DNA of 24,323 nt from the IMG/VR virus record IMGVR_UViG_3300020463_001912, positions 1-24,323 of that record. One strand, 5' to 3'. Below the pieces are notes generated by a model. It made no database searches. It saw nothing but the letters and a program-made list of their open reading frames with translations, and was not told the DNA's origin. Positions 16,629 through 23,150 of this stretch are shown one piece after another; within the stretch, counting starts at the first letter, position 1; each line of letters begins with the position of its first letter. The position numbers and the translations under genes are program-made. This stretch comes from a virus.

Positions 16629-18043
16629 AGCAAGTGTCCTATTTCAGGAAATATGTTTTTAGCATTTACACCACGTATTGCATCTAACTTATTGACATAT
16701 TCTTTAAATCCTGGCAACAGAAATGAATTATCTTTCTGATTCATATGTGCCAATACAGCCTCCCAACGACGCCAACCATATGGATTATTTTTCCAATACT
16801 CATCGTCTTGTCTATAATTGTGCCATAACCAATCTTTAAATTCTAAAAATCTTTCTTGTACTTCTTGTTTGTCTTCTTTGGGTAATATTTGTATGCTTAA
16901 AAAAGTTGGTATGTACAATAAGTGCATATTCACAAGTCCACCTCCCATTTGCACATCGCCAGGCACTGTGCCCAAATTTAATTTTTTAAATCCACTTTCT
17001 ACTTTCCATTTCATAAAGTCAGGCAAATGTTTTACATTAAAAATTTGTATAGCAGTTGCTAAACTAGTTTGTATGTTGTCTGGAGTGTTGTCTAACATCT
17101 GTAAATTTTTTTCCACAATATCCCATTTAGTAGGAAACCTTATATATTCGTCACGTTCTTTGATTGCATCCATGCTCACCGCAAATTTAACTTTTTTAAA
17201 TTTACTCCATAATTCAATCAAATCTTTGTCCACTAATATTCCATTTGAATTGTAACGCAATAATATTTTGTCTTGATAGCCTTGTCTGATTATTTCTTCA
17301 ATAAACTTTTTGTGTTCTTTTATCATTAAAGGTTCACCACCAGCAAAATAAACTTGTTTCAGTTTAGGAATTTGTTTAAACATCTCTTCCCAGAACTCAG
17401 GCTTTTCATGCCAGAAGTTGTTAAATTCTTTCTTGCCCCATTGAAGTTGATCCTTAACGTGTTTATCTTTTAATTGTGGCATTAATTCTTTCCAATCTTT
17501 TACCCATTTACTACTGTCGTGGGGTGAACACATTACACATTTTATATTGCAAGTATGACCTAATCTTAAATCTAAATATAATAAATCCTCTGGCACCGTT
17601 CCATCTTCTTTGGTTTGCTGTATTAATTCAGGAATATCTACACCATCTTTATACCATGTGCCTGTTTCCCATACACGTTTACTAACAACTCCAACTTTTT
17701 CTTCTTCAAAGCATTTACTACAACTAGAAGGTATTTGTCCTTTCAACATTGTGGTTCTGACACTTTTCATATACGCATTATTCCAAGCACTCATAGGAGT
17801 ATCTTTTCCGAAATTTGCTGGCGTACCATCTTCCTTTTTGATTATTCCTACTTCATGGTCGGAACCTGCACCACTGGCGTTTGCTGAACAGCACAATCTC
17901 ATATCTCCGTTAGGTCTTGTAGCAAAATGTATCCAAGGCAATATACAAAAAGTAGGACTACCTGACACAGATTGTAATTCTCTTTGCCATTTACCTAATT
18001 GTGAATCCTCAGGATTAATCCAATATTCCTTATTATCCGACAT
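16625..18043 (-). CDS. N-twitch radical SAM protein (minus-strand copy)
   Basis: The 472-aa protein starts at an ATG 6 nt after AGGA and overlaps the upstream SGNH gene by 11 nt. It repeats the architecture of the gene at 13495. An N-terminal Cys-rich twitch region (C33, C51-C52, C108, C111, with 'AWNNAYMKSVRTTMLKG') is followed by a radical SAM core with CNIKCVMC (C165, C169, C172) and GGEP (235-238). The long Trp-rich C-terminal half (about 290-472) has no extra Cys cluster. It is longer than its plus-strand relative mainly in the linker between twitch and core and in the C-terminus. It is immediately followed by a short radical SAM gene, as on the plus strand. Confidence 0.85.
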   Translation of the reverse strand: MSDNKEYWINPEDSQLGKWQRELQSVSGSPTFCILPWIHFATRPNGDMRLCCSANASGAGSDHEVGIIKKEDGTPANFGKDTPMSAWNNAYMKSVRTTMLKGQIPSSCSKCFEEEKVGVVSKRVWETGTWYKDGVDIPELIQQTKEDGTVPEDLLYLDLRLGHTCNIKCVMCSPHDSSKWVKDWKELMPQLKDKHVKDQLQWGKKEFNNFWHEKPEFWEEMFKQIPKLKQVYFAGGEPLMIKEHKKFIEEIIRQGYQDKILLRYNSNGILVDKDLIELWSKFKKVKFAVSMDAIKERDEYIRFPTKWDIVEKNLQMLDNTPDNIQTSLATAIQIFNVKHLPDFMKWKVESGFKKLNLGTVPGDVQMGGGLVNMHLLYIPTFLSIQILPKEDKQEVQERFLEFKDWLWHNYRQDDEYWKNNPYGWRRWEAVLAHMNQKDNSFLLPGFKEYVNKLDAIRGVNAKNIFPEIGHLL

Positions 18044-18653
18044 TTAATATCCTATACATTTTTTCTGCCACAGCATTATTACTTTCCTGTCCAGGGTGCA
18101 TATCATCTGTTGCTTTATCATATATTGTTATTCCATCATTGTGCCAGTTACTGACATTGATAAAATCAATTTTATGTCTTTCCAATTCGTTAGGCGTTGC
18201 AGGAAAATGAATATATTTCACACCTAATTTATTTAGATACAAGTCTGCGTGTTGTATGAAGAACCACGACTTCATTGCATAATCTTTTTCATCTAAAAAT
18301 TCTACCCATTTACGTTCTTGATGTGTTTTATTCCAAGGTCCTAATCTATCTCTAAACAAAGGAAACTTATGTTGATTGTTGAATAACATATCTCTCACAT
18401 AATGACTCCACATTATTACTGCAACATCATCCTTTTTAAAATCAAATTTTAAAATGCTGTACAATACTTCTATGTTACTACTACCTGGAAAAGATTTGTT
18501 TACAAGTTCAATATCAAGTTTATTTGCTAATGTTTGTGCCCAACCTAGTTTACTAGGTTTAAGATGATGAAATTGATTGAAGAACCAATTTTTACAATCT
18601 TCTAATCCAGTTCCGTATGCGTAAGAACAACCAAATGTTATTAATCTTTGCAT
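18033..18653 (-). CDS. SGNH/GDSL-type hydrolase
   Basis: The start is set at the ATG at 18653, 7 nt after a GGGGAG ribosome site. An in-frame ATG further out at 18692 would overlap the upstream gene by 52 nt and lacks this signal. The result is 206 aa, with a 13-nt overlap. 'ITFGCSYAYG' gives the block I nucleophile S10, 'SFPGSSN' gives G57 and N60 of blocks II and III, and 'DDMHPG' near the C-terminus gives the D183-xx-H186 of block V. Together these form the Ser/Gly/Asn/His set of SGNH hydrolases. Such enzymes remove acyl or acetyl groups from sugars, lipids or other esters (family knowledge). There is no signal peptide, so it acts in the cytoplasm. In this setting deacetylation of a glycan intermediate is plausible but unproven. 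Confidence 0.75.
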   Translation of the reverse strand: MQRLITFGCSYAYGTGLEDCKNWFFNQFHHLKPSKLGWAQTLANKLDIELVNKSFPGSSNIEVLYSILKFDFKKDDVAVIMWSHYVRDMLFNNQHKFPLFRDRLGPWNKTHQERKWVEFLDEKDYAMKSWFFIQHADLYLNKLGVKYIHFPATPNELERHKIDFINVSNWHNDGITIYDKATDDMHPGQESNNAVAEKMYRILNVG

Positions 18654-19462
18654 TGATCTTCTCCCCATTGTCTTTCTTGACACCAGAAACATTTACCGCA
18701 CACAGGCACGGGCGACCCTGGCACATATGTCTTGTAATCTAAGTCTCCAAAGATTTCAGGATATGTGTCTCGATCACCTTCACAACTGCGAGTAAGATTG
18801 AATAGGTCCATTATGCCTAATTTTTTGAATTGAGCAACTATCCAATCCTTCTGTACATATGTGAATGGGTGACAAGCATAGCCGCCCATGTGTGGTTTGA
18901 TGAGTTTTTCTAGAGTCTTATCACCAATAGTATCTATCAAGACATCTCTGTCTAATAGTCTCTCATCAAATTCTTTATCAGGATTCTTGGTAACAGCACA
19001 AAACCAAGCATCCAATTTTTCTGTATGAGCCACGTATTCTGCGTGTGCTCTTAATTCTATTTGATTACCGCTTTTCATTTTTCCATATTCGTCCATAATG
19101 TTTGGACCTTTTGAACCCCATTCTAAATCAGGAGCAATAAAATTTTCATGCCTTGTGAATTTAATTGTTGGAAAGTTATCCACCAGCCAATGGAATACAT
19201 CTAAACTGTTTTGTTTCTGCCAAGGTCTGGTCTTCCAACATCTAATATTTGTAATAATATGTACTTCTGAAGTGTAAAGTTTTTGTGTGATAATACTGCA
19301 AAGCAAAACTGCCATCAAGGCACTGTCCGCTCCACCACTTAAACTAACGCCAACCTTTTGCCATCTTTCAGAAAATGGAAATATTACTCCATTTATCTCA
19401 TGGAGAATGTTTTTGTAGAGACTAGTTTGATAAACCGCTTTTATGTGTTCATAATCTGGCAT
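18641..19462 (-). CDS. PP-loop ATP pyrophosphatase, QueC-like with four-Cys zinc site
   Basis: The 273-aa protein is the first gene of the minus-strand operon. 'SLSGGADSALMAVLL' contains the PP-loop SGGxDS (42-47), which binds ATP and adenylates a substrate. Near the C-terminus C227 and the 'VCGKCFWCQERQWG' segment (C255, C258, C261) form a four-Cys zinc site like that of QueC, which makes 7-cyano-7-deazaguanine (preQ0). No other deazaguanine genes (QueD, QueE, FolE) are visible here, so a QueC-like enzyme with another carboxylate substrate is equally possible. The ATG has no Shine-Dalgarno site. A GATAAATA motif 13 nt upstream implies a very short leader. The domain call is firm and the exact reaction is not. 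Confidence 0.8.
   Translation of the reverse strand: MPDYEHIKAVYQTSLYKNILHEINGVIFPFSERWQKVGVSLSGGADSALMAVLLCSIITQKLYTSEVHIITNIRCWKTRPWQKQNSLDVFHWLVDNFPTIKFTRHENFIAPDLEWGSKGPNIMDEYGKMKSGNQIELRAHAEYVAHTEKLDAWFCAVTKNPDKEFDERLLDRDVLIDTIGDKTLEKLIKPHMGGYACHPFTYVQKDWIVAQFKKLGIMDLFNLTRSCEGDRDTYPEIFGDLDYKTYVPGSPVPVCGKCFWCQERQWGEDQCKD
18661..18666 (-). promoter_or_regulatory. ribosome binding site GGGGAG deciding the SGNH start
   Basis: On the minus strand GGGGAG stands 7 nt before the ATG at 18653 and inside the end of the QueC-like gene. It supports the internal start over the upstream ATGs at 18668 and 18692, neither of which has a comparable site. Confidence 0.65.
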
Positions 19463-19472
19463 AATTGGACGT

Positions 19473-19485
19473 TAATATTTATCGT
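19473..19485 (-). promoter_or_regulatory. T4-type late promoter motif (ACGATAAATATTA) for the minus-strand operon
   Basis: Read on the minus strand, ACGATAAATATTA contains GATAAATA (19483-19476), ending 13 nt before the ATG at 19462. It is identical over 13 bases to the motif at 1674-1686 ahead of a virion gene. Transcription starting about 6-7 nt downstream would leave a leader of about 7 nt, in line with the missing Shine-Dalgarno site. No better sigma70 promoter is visible on this strand in the 60-bp divergent gap. Confidence 0.55.
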
Positions 19486-19510
19486 GTTTAAGTACGCACA
19501 TTTTTTTTTC

Positions 19511-19516
19511 GATAAG
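19511..19516 (+). promoter_or_regulatory. possible weak -10 element GATAAG for the right-hand plus operon
   Basis: GATAAG matches four of six bases of TATAAT and ends 6 nt before the ATG at 19523, which would make that message leaderless. There is no convincing -35 at the proper distance, and a run of nine T lies just upstream (19501-19509). The rest of the divergent gap 19463-19522 shows nothing else for the plus strand. Confidence 0.25.
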
Positions 19517-19522
19517 TACAGT

Positions 19523-20200
19523 ATGTTGGAAAGAATCAATACCAAAATAGACGCCAAATCCATTTTTGATATTACCAAACAGTTACCGCCAGGTAAGAAT
19601 GTTTTGAATATACCCACTGGTGATTTCTTTTATGATGAATGGAAACTGGAAGATAAGTGGTTAGGCACACCTGTAGATGACCTTTTGAATCAATTGCCTA
19701 ATCATGGTGAAGCAAGAGTGATTGTTTTATCTCCAGGACAAAGTTATTGTGCCCATGCAGACATAGATGACAGGTGGCATCTAACACTAGATGCGGAACA
19801 AAGTTACATTACTGATTTAGAAAACAATAAAAATTACAAATTAGAAGTAGATAACGAAGTTTATGTGATGGATTCAGGCAGAATACACACAGCATCCAAC
19901 TTTGGCTTCAAACCACGATATCAGTTGGTTATACGAAAATTACTTAAAAGGAATGAATTGCAAGAGCCTACTAATTGCACAATTGAATTAGTAGACCCAC
20001 CATACAATGTTAGATACCTTTTTGATAAAAGTTTTTCTATCTTATTAAACAAATTAGAAAAAGAAGGAAAAATTAATAATTTTAGACGCACTAATAATAA
20101 TTCAATAGCATTAGATATAGAAAAAGAGGAAGTACAACAATTACTTGATCAAGAAAAGACTTGTGGATTCAAATATAAAATAATTTATGGAAAATTTTAA
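19523..20200 (+). CDS. 2-oxoglutarate/Fe(II) oxygenase with C-terminal extension
   Basis: The start is set at the ATG at 19523 (225 aa). The frame stays open upstream to 19358, but that part is antisense to the QueC-like gene and encodes an implausible leader. 'SYCAHADIDD' gives H78 and D80 of the iron-binding HxD. 'GRIHTASNFGFKPRYQLVIR' gives H122 and R132, ten residues apart, as expected for the 2OG-binding Arg. About 85 charged residues follow the oxygenase core and have no recognised motif. The H..SN.G...P(R) block resembles that of the three tandem paralogs downstream, which have Lys at the same place. It heads a plus-strand operon divergent from the minus-strand operon and has no Shine-Dalgarno site. 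Likely a hydroxylase with unknown substrate. Confidence 0.78.
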   Translation: MLERINTKIDAKSIFDITKQLPPGKNVLNIPTGDFFYDEWKLEDKWLGTPVDDLLNQLPNHGEARVIVLSPGQSYCAHADIDDRWHLTLDAEQSYITDLENNKNYKLEVDNEVYVMDSGRIHTASNFGFKPRYQLVIRKLLKRNELQEPTNCTIELVDPPYNVRYLFDKSFSILLNKLEKEGKINNFRRTNNNSIALDIEKEEVQQLLDQEKTCGFKYKIIYGKF

Positions 20201-20807
20201 AAATTTTTACAAATTTAAGGGAGGACTCGCTGTGACGAATATGCTTTACGAGCCTCTTGTTAGCAACGACAAAAAAATTTTCTGTATGAACTGGAATGTA
20301 AATGAATATTTTGATAATGCTGAAATGTCTGAAGAATTATACAACTTTTGGTTTAATCAAGAATTAAAATATCTGTTGCATTTAAGCAACAAAAAATATA
20401 TTCCTGAAATATTGTTAATTGATACAAAAAAACGTATCATAGAATTTAAATGGTACAATAAAAATCTAAATGTAATGATAGAAAACAACACAATCAACAA
20501 AGTTAAGGATTGGCAAAAGAAGATAAAAGCAATTAAAGATGATTTAGAGAAGGATAACATATTCAAAATTAATATGTACCCACACACTTTCTTCTTTGAC
20601 GATGACGGAAACGCATACGTAATGGATCTTTATGGTTGCACAGACAAGCAAACAAGATATTTGGACACAAAATATCTAAAACCTCTAATTCGCACTGATA
20701 GATTTGATAAATTTATAATAAACGACCAATTAGACACACATGAATTGTATAATGAAACTATTAAAACTAACTATGCCGAATGGCCGGGAGATTTTTTAAA
20801 TGCTTGA
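20187..20807 (+). CDS. unknown protein, possibly kinase-fold (aminoglycoside-phosphotransferase-like)
   Basis: From the ATG at 20187 the protein has 206 aa and overlaps the upstream gene by 14 nt, but that ATG has no ribosome site. A GTG at 20232 with AAGGGAGGA 6 nt upstream is a strong rival start (191 aa). Near residues 129-151 the order 'NMYPHTFFFDDDG' then 'YVMDLYGC' resembles the catalytic loop and DFG-like metal motif of small-molecule kinases. An earlier 'IFCMNW' strand could hold the nucleotide. The classic HxD...N is not exact, so the kinase idea is tentative. A Lys-rich helix (104-122) precedes the loop. If correct, it would phosphorylate a sugar or similar compound. It ends in an 8-nt overlap with the first of three oxygenase paralogs. 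Confidence 0.5.
   Translation: MENFKNFYKFKGGLAVTNMLYEPLVSNDKKIFCMNWNVNEYFDNAEMSEELYNFWFNQELKYLLHLSNKKYIPEILLIDTKKRIIEFKWYNKNLNVMIENNTINKVKDWQKKIKAIKDDLEKDNIFKINMYPHTFFFDDDGNAYVMDLYGCTDKQTRYLDTKYLKPLIRTDRFDKFIINDQLDTHELYNETIKTNYAEWPGDFLNA
20217..20225 (+). promoter_or_regulatory. near-perfect ribosome binding site AAGGGAGGA before an internal GTG
   Basis: AAGGGAGGA is among the strongest Shine-Dalgarno sequences in the window and ends 6 nt before an in-frame GTG at 20232. If the ATG at 20187 were the start, this stretch would encode codons AAG GGA GGA CTC GCT GTG ACG, which are rare choices in this AT-rich genome. That suggests the stretch is kept as a ribosome site. Confidence 0.5.
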
Positions 20808-21336
20808 GTTTGTAGGTAATTGTAATCATATCCTTAATTGGAATGAAATAATAAATGAAGTAAAAGACCAAGAAGGTAAATGTGCCTGCAAGTATCTACC
20901 TGTGTCAGATGTACCAGAATTAAAAGAGATTAATGACGCACTGGGCAAATACTGCCAACCATCTATAGAATGGATCAACTATTACCCAGGCAAAGAGTTT
21001 TCAATGGAGATAGCAGAGAAGTTTGGCGAATTTGTTGGTGCTCCTAGAATGATTAAGAGTTGGATATCTAAAATATATCCTGGAAAGACTGCTCCATGGC
21101 ATTGGGATTGGGACGTTGACTGGAAGAAATACACAGAACAAGGCAATCCTGTAAGATTCACAGCAATGATTAATGAACCTGCACCAGGACACGTGTTTAT
21201 TGTAGGTGATGAAGCATTATATAATCAGAAACAAGGAGATGTTCACAAATGGCCTGACTTTAAATCATATCATGGCGGAACTAATTGTGGACTTGTACCT
21301 AAATTTAATTTTAATTACTTGGCATACGCAGAATGA
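20800..21336 (+). CDS. 2OG-oxygenase-like protein, tandem paralog 1 (Lys variant)
   Basis: The 178-aa protein overlaps the preceding gene by 8 nt. 'APWHWDWDVD' supplies H101 and D103 of the HxD iron site, and 'SYHGGTNCGLVPKFN' supplies the distal H158. The residue ten places on, where Arg normally binds 2-oxoglutarate, is K168. The N-terminal 'FVGNCNHILNWNEII' block opens all three paralogs, and 'QKQGDVHKWPD' also recurs in the second. Fold and iron site are well supported. Cofactor use is less sure because of the Lys. A few oxygenases such as FIH also use Lys for this contact, though from another position (family knowledge). Likely a small hydroxylase of a phage- or host-made substrate. Confidence 0.72.
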   Translation: MLEFVGNCNHILNWNEIINEVKDQEGKCACKYLPVSDVPELKEINDALGKYCQPSIEWINYYPGKEFSMEIAEKFGEFVGAPRMIKSWISKIYPGKTAPWHWDWDVDWKKYTEQGNPVRFTAMINEPAPGHVFIVGDEALYNQKQGDVHKWPDFKSYHGGTNCGLVPKFNFNYLAYAE

Positions 21337-21887
21337 AACAGTATATAGGAAATTGTAATGATGTGATAGACTGGAATGCAGTTGTAGACAGTGTTGCTAA
21401 TTCTAAACCAGCATACAAAGGACCAAGGCACACACGAAATGATGACTTACCTGGCATAAAAGAGATTAGTGAAGCATGGGACAAGGCAGGATACACACTA
21501 GAATCGGAAGGTGGCACAGTTGGTTGGGATATGTGTATACCTGAAACTAATTTTGATAGAAGTGTGGTAGATAAATTTTCTGATTACGTTGGTGTTGATG
21601 TTTTAAGTTGTTGGGTCAGTGTTATACATCAAGGATGTCATGCTCCATGGCATTGGGACACACAAGATAACGAAGAAGAATTAAAGAAGTTAGGTGCTAT
21701 TGAAAGATTTCATGTGCATATGCAGGATACCCGTCCAGGACATATACTAATTGTTGAAGATGAACTGTACTACAACGCAAAACAAGGTGATGTATACAAG
21801 TGGCCAGATAGAAATGCATGGCACGCCGGCAGTAATTGTGGACAAAATCCAAAATACATTTTTAACTTCTTCGGAACAAAGAGATGA
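21333..21887 (+). CDS. 2OG-oxygenase-like protein, tandem paralog 2 (Lys variant)
   Basis: The 184-aa protein starts in an ATGA overlap with paralog 1. 'YIGNCNDVIDWNAVV' at the N-terminus, 'APWHWDTQDNEEEL' (H107, D109) and 'AWHAGSNCGQNPKYIF' (H164, K174) repeat the layout of its neighbour, with the same H-x10-K spacing. The DNA encoding the iron site shares an 18-base identical stretch with paralog 1. 'AKQGDVYKWPD' precedes the distal His in both. It lacks membrane segments and should be cytoplasmic. A likely enzyme with a diverged substrate pocket: the stretch between residues 25 and 70 differs strongly from paralog 1. Confidence 0.72.
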   Translation: MKQYIGNCNDVIDWNAVVDSVANSKPAYKGPRHTRNDDLPGIKEISEAWDKAGYTLESEGGTVGWDMCIPETNFDRSVVDKFSDYVGVDVLSCWVSVIHQGCHAPWHWDTQDNEEELKKLGAIERFHVHMQDTRPGHILIVEDELYYNAKQGDVYKWPDRNAWHAGSNCGQNPKYIFNFFGTKR

Positions 21888-22414
21888 AAAAATACGTAGG
21901 CAATTGCAGTGATGCTTTCGATTGGGAGCAGATTATTTCAAAGTTTGATGAACAACAAGTAAGTCACAAAAAATATGAAGAAGGTTCTACAGCAAGTAAA
22001 GAAATAGATGACGCATGGGCAGAGTCTAAAGAGTCCGTAGACTTCTTTACATACCACACAGGAGAAGCGTATGATCCGGACCTGGACAAACGCTTTGGCG
22101 AATGGATTAGTTGTGAACCTTACATGGCTTGGTTCAGCAAGATGGAAACTGGCAAAAGTTGTGGTCAACATGAAGACAAAGAGATAGCAGAGAGATTAGA
22201 GAGCGAAGGAAAGAATATGAAAGACTTTGTGCGATACCATGTACACGTAACAGAACCTTGCATGGGTGGTGTGTTAATAATTGAAAAAGATTGTTATCAC
22301 ATGGAAGAACAAGGAAGTGTTTGGGAATGGAATTCTCCTGATGCTTTACATCTTGGAGTAAATGCAGGACACAAAACAAAAGTATTATATCACTTTGTTG
22401 GAAAGAGGAAATGA
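21884..22414 (+). CDS. 2OG-oxygenase-like protein, tandem paralog 3 (diverged)
   Basis: The 176-aa protein starts in an ATGA overlap with paralog 2 and opens with 'YVGNCSDAFDWEQII'. The iron motif has changed to 'CGQHEDKE' (H96, D98), keeping H and D but losing the APWHWD context. The distal site is 'DALHLGVNAGHKTKVLYHF' (H156, K166), again with Lys ten residues on. 'VRYHVHVTEPCMGGVLIIE' corresponds to the strand before the second iron ligand in the other two. It is the most diverged member, so it could have a new substrate or be a non-catalytic partner. All three predicted iron ligands remain, which favours activity. Confidence 0.65.
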   Translation: MKKYVGNCSDAFDWEQIISKFDEQQVSHKKYEEGSTASKEIDDAWAESKESVDFFTYHTGEAYDPDLDKRFGEWISCEPYMAWFSKMETGKSCGQHEDKEIAERLESEGKNMKDFVRYHVHVTEPCMGGVLIIEKDCYHMEEQGSVWEWNSPDALHLGVNAGHKTKVLYHFVGKRK

Positions 22415-22569
22415 AATTACTAAAATGGATACTTGTTTATATAATAGTAGCACCTGTATTTTACATAATGACTTTTCCGATATGCAGTTTAATTGCATTA
22501 ATGGATTGGGGCAATGGCAAAACTTATAGAGAAAATTTAAGAGAAGTAATGGGAATGAAACAAAAATGA
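22411..22569 (+). CDS. 52-aa single-pass membrane protein
   Basis: This short gene starts in an ATGA overlap (22411-22414) with the third oxygenase paralog, and its stop overlaps the next start the same way (22566-22569). The protein opens with Lys residues (MKLLKW), then has a continuous hydrophobic segment from about residue 6 to 31 ('ILVYIIVAPVFYIMTF' and onward). It ends with a polar, basic tail rich in Arg, Glu and Lys. It is probably anchored in the inner membrane with one helix. There is no cleavable signal site or lipobox. The function is unknown, and ideas include a membrane anchor for a neighbouring enzyme. The double start/stop coupling makes it a real gene despite its size. Confidence 0.65.
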   Translation: MKLLKWILVYIIVAPVFYIMTFPICSLIALMDWGNGKTYRENLREVMGMKQK

Positions 22570-23150
22570 AAAAATTACAATTTGATTATTGGCCCATATT
22601 AAGATCCGATGATGGAACAAATCCTTTAATACTAGAAGGTCAACTAGAAGACCTTTTATTAACACATTGGAACGATAAAGAGTGTTGGCCCACAATAGAA
22701 TTAAGCAAAGAAGGATATGAAAAAGGTTCGGTGTTTAGAAGTGCTGATATAGATTTTGATAACAAATACAACATTATAAATTTACTTAATAAACAAACGT
22801 GGTCGAAAACTAATGAAACTGTGGATATACCTGCAACAATAGAAATAAGTGCAGTTGAAGAGGACAAATGGCGTATTGATTTTTCATACAATTGGTCCAA
22901 TGTGGTAAAAGATGAACTACATTATTTTAATGACAAGTTTGGTATAGGCACAGAAAAATTTCATTTCAAAGTAAATGGTGAAGCCTGGATAGCCAATCAG
23001 GAAATAAAAGCAGGCGAACTGTACAAAGTTTCAAGCACAATTCTTTGGAAAGCAACCACTCCGTTAATGTTTGAAATAGAAGAATTTGGTTGGAGTAACC
23101 AATCAGAACTAACAAGATTTATACAGGGTGTAAGATGGACGGTAAAATGA
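22566..23150 (+). CDS. unknown 194-aa protein
   Basis: I do not recognise this gene. It starts in an ATGA overlap with the small membrane protein gene and ends in another with the dehydrogenase-like gene. The protein is Trp-rich (about ten Trp), acidic and soluble-looking. It alternates beta-strand patterns ('VDIPATIEISAVEEDKWRID', 86-105) with short helices. Residues 125-165 ('GIGTEKFHFKVNGEAW' and onward) also look like strands. There is no Cys or His cluster, DxD, P-loop or membrane segment. The all-beta look suggests a binding or jelly-roll-like domain, but nothing identifies a ligand. Because it lies in an operon of oxygenases, it could recognise the same substrate. Confidence 0.55.
   Translation: MKKLQFDYWPILRSDDGTNPLILEGQLEDLLLTHWNDKECWPTIELSKEGYEKGSVFRSADIDFDNKYNIINLLNKQTWSKTNETVDIPATIEISAVEEDKWRIDFSYNWSNVVKDELHYFNDKFGIGTEKFHFKVNGEAWIANQEIKAGELYKVSSTILWKATTPLMFEIEEFGWSNQSELTRFIQGVRWTVK

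Noticed and set aside
18654-18692. Longer N-terminus for the SGNH hydrolase
   Set aside because: The GGGGAG site points to the ATG at 18653, and SGNH block I normally lies within the first 15 residues.
19501-19509. Run of nine T as a terminator
   Set aside because: No GC-rich stem precedes it on either strand and it lies in a divergent promoter gap.
19358-19522. Upstream extension of the oxygenase at 19523
   Set aside because: It is antisense to the start of the QueC-like gene and would add a 55-residue hydrophobic leader unlike oxygenases; the fold begins after 19523.
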